Assembly: GCA_022865965.1 (NCBI GenBank)
Contig: JALHTS010000026.1
Location: 1 to 8,443, forward strand
Origin: Ignavibacteriaceae bacterium
Lineage (GTDB): Bacteria > Bacteroidota > Ignavibacteria > Ignavibacteriales > Ignavibacteriaceae
Length of the DNA stretch: 8,443 nt
Reading direction: 5' to 3'
Shown here: piece after piece, positions 5,157-8,443 of the stretch
Position numbering within the stretch: the stretch's first letter is position 1
Layout: the number at the start of each line of letters is the position of its first letter
The notes under the pieces: model-generated
What the model was told of the DNA's origin: nothing
The model's input: only the letters and a program-made list of their open reading frames with translations
The model's database searches: none
Program-made: the position numbers and the translations under genes

Positions 5157-6557
5157 TTATATTTCGAAAATCTCACCGGATTTTGGAAAATTCACGCTTT
5201 TGTAACCTGATGAGACTAATTTTTCCATAAAAGGATTCGCCTGATCTTCTTCACCATGCACTAAAAAGAGATTCTTAAGCTTTTCAGGGGAATTAAATTT
5301 CAAATAATCAAGTAATTCCCGTTGATCTGCATGTCCAGAAAAATAATCCATTGTTTTGACTACAGCATGTACCTGAAAGGTTTCACCAAAAATTCGTACC
5401 TCTTTATTTCCGTCCATTATTCTGCGGGCAAGGGTATGCTGTGCCGCGTAACCAACAAAAAGAATCAGATTTTTAGAATTTCCAATATTATTTCTCAAAT
5501 GATGTAATATTCTGCCGCCTTCCGCCATTCCGGACGCTGATATTATTATCATCGGTCCGGATTTTTCATTTAGTTCTTTTGATTCTTCAGTCTTTTTAAT
5601 GTACTTCAATCTGCTAAAACCAAACGGGTCTTCTCCATCCTGTAAAAAGATTCGATAAGTTTCTCTGTCTAAACATTCAGGATGCGAACGAAAAACATTT
5701 GTTGCATTAACAGCTAATGGTGAATCAACATAAATTGGTACTGCAGGAATTCTATTTTGATCGAAAAGTTTGTGAAGCATGTAAACAATTGTTTGTGTTC
5801 GTCCAACGGCAAAAGCAGGTATAATAATTTTCCCGCCTCTTTCAATCACCTCTCCTATAGTAGATGCAAAGTCTTCTTCAACTTCTTCTGCAGGCGAGTG
5901 TAATCGGTTTCCATAAGTTGATTCCATAATCAACACATCAAGATCGCGAAGAACATCGGGTGATTTTATTACAGGTGCGTCTGGTCTTCCAATATCACCC
6001 GAAAATCCTAAATGAATTTTTTTGCCTCCAGCCTCTTCAATTTCTAAAGATACTCCTGCGGAGCCGAGGATGTGTCCGGCATCTCTAAAAGTAAACCGTA
6101 TTCCGGGAAACAAATCAATTGTTCTATTGTATTGTACACCAACAAACTGTGTCATTGCCTGTTCAACATCGTCAAGTAAATAAAGCGGCTCAACCGGCAA
6201 CTCACCCTTCTTTTTTCTTTTCTTGTTTACCCACTCAACATCTTTTTCCTGCAGATGTGCAGAATCTCTTAGCATTATTTGACATAGATCTACGGTTGCA
6301 GAAGTTGCATATATGTTTCCCTTAAATCCGTTTTTTACAAGATTGGGAATGTTTCCGCTATGATCGATGTGTGCGTGTGATAAAAGCATTACGTCTATTT
6401 CTTCAGGGTTGAATGTAAAGTTTTTATTCTTATCATAAGTCTCACTTCTTTTTCCCTGGAATAGTCCGCATTCAAGAAGAATTTTTTTACCATTGATGTG
6501 AAGTAAATGTTGTGAGCCTGTAACCGTTCTTGCTCCGCCTATGAATTGTATTTTCAT
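5157..6557 (-). CDS. Beta-CASP metallo-beta-lactamase ribonuclease (CPSF73/RMM-like)
   Basis: This 466-residue protein is of the bacterial/archaeal zinc-dependent RNA nuclease family that includes CPSF-73 and Thermus TTHA0252. Motif 2 HAHIDH is at 61-66, motif 3 H162 in DAGHILGSA, and motif 4 D188 in FSGDIGRPDAP. The beta-CASP motifs are A, E212 in MESTYG; B, H409 in FSGHADQ; and C, H434 in LVHGEED. SASGM (340-344) is also present. All predicted metal ligands are intact, so it should be an active cytoplasmic endo- or exoribonuclease taking part in RNA processing or decay. Motif 1 has E29 in LLECGLFQG, where most family members have aspartate. The start has AGGA (6570-6567) as ribosome binding site, which overlaps the TAA of the upstream racemase-like gene, so the two are probably cotranscribed and translationally coupled. 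Confidence 0.93.
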   Translation of the reverse strand: MKIQFIGGARTVTGSQHLLHINGKKILLECGLFQGKRSETYDKNKNFTFNPEEIDVMLLSHAHIDHSGNIPNLVKNGFKGNIYATSATVDLCQIMLRDSAHLQEKDVEWVNKKRKKKGELPVEPLYLLDDVEQAMTQFVGVQYNRTIDLFPGIRFTFRDAGHILGSAGVSLEIEEAGGKKIHLGFSGDIGRPDAPVIKSPDVLRDLDVLIMESTYGNRLHSPAEEVEEDFASTIGEVIERGGKIIIPAFAVGRTQTIVYMLHKLFDQNRIPAVPIYVDSPLAVNATNVFRSHPECLDRETYRIFLQDGEDPFGFSRLKYIKKTEESKELNEKSGPMIIISASGMAEGGRILHHLRNNIGNSKNLILFVGYAAQHTLARRIMDGNKEVRIFGETFQVHAVVKTMDYFSGHADQRELLDYLKFNSPEKLKNLFLVHGEEDQANPFMEKLVSSGYKSVNFPKSGEIFEI

Positions 6558-6569
6558 TTTTTATTATCC

Positions 6570-8099
6570 TTATAAATTAAGTTTTAAGTCATTAATTCTC
6601 AGAAATTTTGTTTTATCGTTTTTCTGATTGAAATTAATTATCAATTGATATATTAGCGGGGTTTTTTCTTTTAACATACTAATCGCCTCCGGATGCAAAT
6701 TTGTTTTATTGAAAGGAATACGCTTAACATATTCTTGAATATTCCCTGCATCCCGACCGTATTTGTATTCGTAAGTAAAATTTCTGAGCGAGTCTAATTC
6801 TACATTTTCATTTAAAACGTTTGGAACAGATATATAAAATTCACTCTTATTGATATTATCGTTATTAAATAAATCATTTTCTTTTAGAAATTCATATAAT
6901 TCTTTTGCAGTATTTTCTGCAGGATCAACTAAAATTATTTCTTTGCGCATAACATTTCTGTATATGTATTCGTCATTTTCTTTTAAATCGTATAACTCTT
7001 TAAGTTTTTGAGCAAAAATGTTTTTATAGAAAGGATAATGAGTACAGCCAAGTATTATTGTCTTTAATGGTTTAGCAGCAGCAGTATTTTTTATCTGCTC
7101 CAGCAAAGATACAATGTTATAATAAATATAGTTTTCTATCGAATTCAGTTGGATTTCTGCCGAATTACTTTTCTCTCCTGAAAATAAAATTTTATTATTG
7201 TTCCAATCAAAGTTATATCGATTCAAAATATTTTTATCAATCTTCGCTTGATTAGAACTTAGTGAAGGTCCCACATATTCTTTTCTTAATCCAGAAGCAC
7301 TTGTGCTGATATAATTTATTATACCATCTATCGCCCCGGCTAATCCAACTCCCGCTTGCTGATATGTTTGAATTTCTCCAACGTATCCCGACGCAGTTTT
7401 ATAATTATTTATTGCATTTACATAACCATTAGATAGAACGGTTCCTTCGGTTGCCATTACTCCGATACTACAATCTTCATCTTGAGATATATTTTCAAAA
7501 GCACCTTTAACTCCCGCATTAATAACGCCTATAACTTTTACGTCTAATCTTGCTTTGTTGAAAAAGTTTTCGATATCATCTATTCCGTATGCAGTAGCAG
7601 TATTGCAAGCGATTACTATGGCTTTAACCGGCTGCTTATCTGTTTCATATTCTTTATCGCTGGCTGATTGATAATATTTGTTTCCAAGCAGAAACTGAAC
7701 ATCTTTAAGAATATGCTCTTTCAATACATCTGTTTTACCGAGAGACGGATAATTGCCGTACGGCATATTTGCCTGATCGGCGAGGTAAATAAAATATTCC
7801 TTTTCAAAATCTAAAACTCCGTCAGCGTCAAAAATCTGACTTTCATTGTTAAAGCCATCATAATTTACAATTGCATCCATTACGGTTAATCCGCCTGTTC
7901 CCGAATCAAAAATACCAATTGGCAAAGTTTTATTTTTTGCTGGATAATTTTTAACATCAACGTAGAAAAAATTTGATGTGTCTGTGAGTATTACTTCATC
8001 AAGATTTTTCTTTGAAGTGTCTGGTTCTGAATTACAACAATTAAAAAGCAGAGATGAAAAAAGTAAGGTAAAGAGTAATATTGTTTTTGAATATTTCAT
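6570..8099 (-). CDS. Secreted lipoprotein of the aspartate/glutamate racemase (MurI) family
   Basis: The protein has 509 residues, against about 265 for ordinary MurI. It begins with a lysine-bearing hydrophobic signal (residues 1-20) ending LLFN-CC; Cys21 or Cys22 could be the lipidation site, although N at -1 is an atypical lipobox. Conserved racemase motifs follow in order: GIFDSGTGG (62-70, D65/S66), YLADQANMPYG (105-115), IACNTATA (163-170, first catalytic Cys165), IGVINAG (190-196), MATEGTVLSNGY (215-226), ILGCTHYP (349-356, second catalytic Cys352 and H354) and VDPAENTAKEL (391-401). Both cysteines of the PLP-independent two-base mechanism are kept. About 120 residues separate the TEGTVLSNGY and GCTHYP segments, far more than usual, and about 100 extra residues follow at the C-terminus. 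The ribosome binding site is AAGGA (8108-8104). It probably acts in the periplasm or at the surface on D/L-glutamate or aspartate, or is a binding derivative; its activity is not proven. Confidence 0.88.
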   Translation of the reverse strand: MKYSKTILLFTLLFSSLLFNCCNSEPDTSKKNLDEVILTDTSNFFYVDVKNYPAKNKTLPIGIFDSGTGGLTVMDAIVNYDGFNNESQIFDADGVLDFEKEYFIYLADQANMPYGNYPSLGKTDVLKEHILKDVQFLLGNKYYQSASDKEYETDKQPVKAIVIACNTATAYGIDDIENFFNKARLDVKVIGVINAGVKGAFENISQDEDCSIGVMATEGTVLSNGYVNAINNYKTASGYVGEIQTYQQAGVGLAGAIDGIINYISTSASGLRKEYVGPSLSSNQAKIDKNILNRYNFDWNNNKILFSGEKSNSAEIQLNSIENYIYYNIVSLLEQIKNTAAAKPLKTIILGCTHYPFYKNIFAQKLKELYDLKENDEYIYRNVMRKEIILVDPAENTAKELYEFLKENDLFNNDNINKSEFYISVPNVLNENVELDSLRNFTYEYKYGRDAGNIQEYVKRIPFNKTNLHPEAISMLKEKTPLIYQLIINFNQKNDKTKFLRINDLKLNL

Positions 8100-8197
8100 T
8101 TGTTCCTTCTTTGTATAGCGTTTAATTGAAGCATGTTGATTCTGCGATAAATCCTATTTGGAATAAGATACAAAGCAAATTAAATATATTTTTAAGA

Positions 8198-8238
8198 TAA
8201 TCCACGTAAAACAGACCGCAGTGGTGGATTAGTCTGTT
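8198..8238. repeat. Two interleaved inverted repeats beside the recombinase fragment
   Basis: TAATCCAC (8198-8205) is the exact inverse of GTGGATTA (8224-8231), and AACAGAC (8210-8216) is the exact inverse of GTCTGTT (8232-8238). The order is A-B-A'-B', with A' and B' abutting. The block ends 2 bases before the first in-frame ATG of the recombinase remnant. It could be an old recombination or operator site; the bases do not fit the integron attC core consensus. The pairs are seen directly; their function is unknown. Confidence 0.5.
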
Positions 8239-8239
8239 A

Positions 8240-8440
8240 ATGTTGGAAGCAAGAATAAACAAACCGGTTACCCTGCATTGGTTAAGACATAGTTATGCTA
8301 CACATTTATTGGAAAGTGGTACTGACCTGCGTTACATCCAGGAATTATTGGGACACAGCAGCAGCAGAACCACAGAAATATATACGCATGTAAGCACAAA
8401 GAATATTCAACAAATAAAGAGTCCGTTTGATGATTTATAA
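8240..8440 (+). pseudogene. Tyrosine recombinase (integron-integrase/XerD-like), C-terminal catalytic fragment
   Basis: This is a 66-codon fragment of a site-specific integrase. It keeps the second half of the catalytic domain: H13-x2-R16 in [21 protein letters not shown]39 in QELLGHSSS, and the nucleophile Y48 in TTEIYTHVS, ending KSPFDDL as in IntI-like recombinases (IntI1 ends YTHV...VRSPLDAL). Full-length members have about 290-330 residues. The DNA-binding N-terminal domain, the first catalytic arginine and the lysine hairpin are missing. The frame is open only back to a TAA at 8207-8209, and the preceding residues are not integrase-like. The ATG at 8240 has no ribosome binding site and is only the first methionine, not a proven start. 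The fragment ends with a double stop at the window edge. It is probably the residue of a mobile element and inactive. Confidence 0.8.
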
Positions 8441-8443
8441 TAA

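Noticed and set aside
5322..5507. Plus-strand open frame antisense to the beta-CASP RNase
   Set aside because: It overlaps motif B and the surrounding conserved codons; nothing suggests it is expressed.
6119..6325. Second plus-strand open frame antisense to the beta-CASP RNase
   Set aside because: It is the antisense of a conserved coding region with no ribosome binding site or family match.
8198..8238. RNA pseudoknot formed by the interleaved inverted repeats
   Set aside because: The two 3' arms abut with no linker, so no loop could span the 8-bp first stem; a simple H-type pseudoknot is sterically implausible.
8198..8246. Integron attC site next to the IntI-like fragment
   Set aside because: The right side reads GTTAATG rather than GTTRRRY, and no matching RYYYAAC lies on the left; the repeats are interleaved, not nested as in attC.

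Overview
The window is AT-rich bacterial DNA. It most likely comes from the Ignavibacteria or a nearby Bacteroidota/Chlorobi lineage. The evidence is a short primary sigma factor without region 1.1 (start of the LKITKQ.TNRE...[11 protein letters not shown] type), a secreted Asp-box/VPS10-like protein of the kind common in that group, a TAnnTTTG-type promoter element, and repeat families (CCCTCTCC hairpins, TGTCATTCCCGCG units) that I associate with these genomes. This assignment is inference from gene content; no rRNA or tRNA gene is present to confirm it.

Layout. Positions 1-615 (minus) hold the N-terminal part of an exported beta-propeller protein cut by the window edge. Positions 778-1277 are a scar: a type IIG restriction-modification gene reduced to its first and last codons, an array of three CCCTCTCC-type hairpins, and a DUF559 endonuclease gene that has lost its second half. 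A plus-strand block follows: an SDR oxidoreductase (1290-1994), a TGTCATTC-bounded repeat, a Nudix hydrolase (2084-2713), an unrecognised 121-residue protein (2717-3082), a 33-codon ORF (3084-3185) and a TPR lipoprotein (3188-4114). The last four are packed with gaps of 3, 1 and 2 bases and lack good ribosome binding sites, so they are probably translationally coupled. A hairpin at 4140-4160 separates this block from a minus-strand group read right to left: a secreted lipoprotein homologous to glutamate racemase (8099-6570), a beta-CASP metallo-beta-lactamase RNase (6557-5157) and the primary sigma factor (5040-4180). The right edge (8240-8440) is the C-terminal catalytic piece of a tyrosine recombinase, next to two interleaved inverted repeats.

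How it fits together. Two housekeeping-type groups (redox/Nudix/TPR on plus; racemase-like lipoprotein/RNase/sigma on minus) are flanked or interrupted by remains of mobile and defence genes: the R-M relic, the DUF559 relic, the integrase fragment and perhaps the 33-codon ORF. The most unusual intact gene is the 509-residue racemase-family lipoprotein, which keeps both catalytic cysteines but carries an export signal and is about twice the normal MurI length. I see no CRISPR array, tRNA, rRNA or complete transposon.
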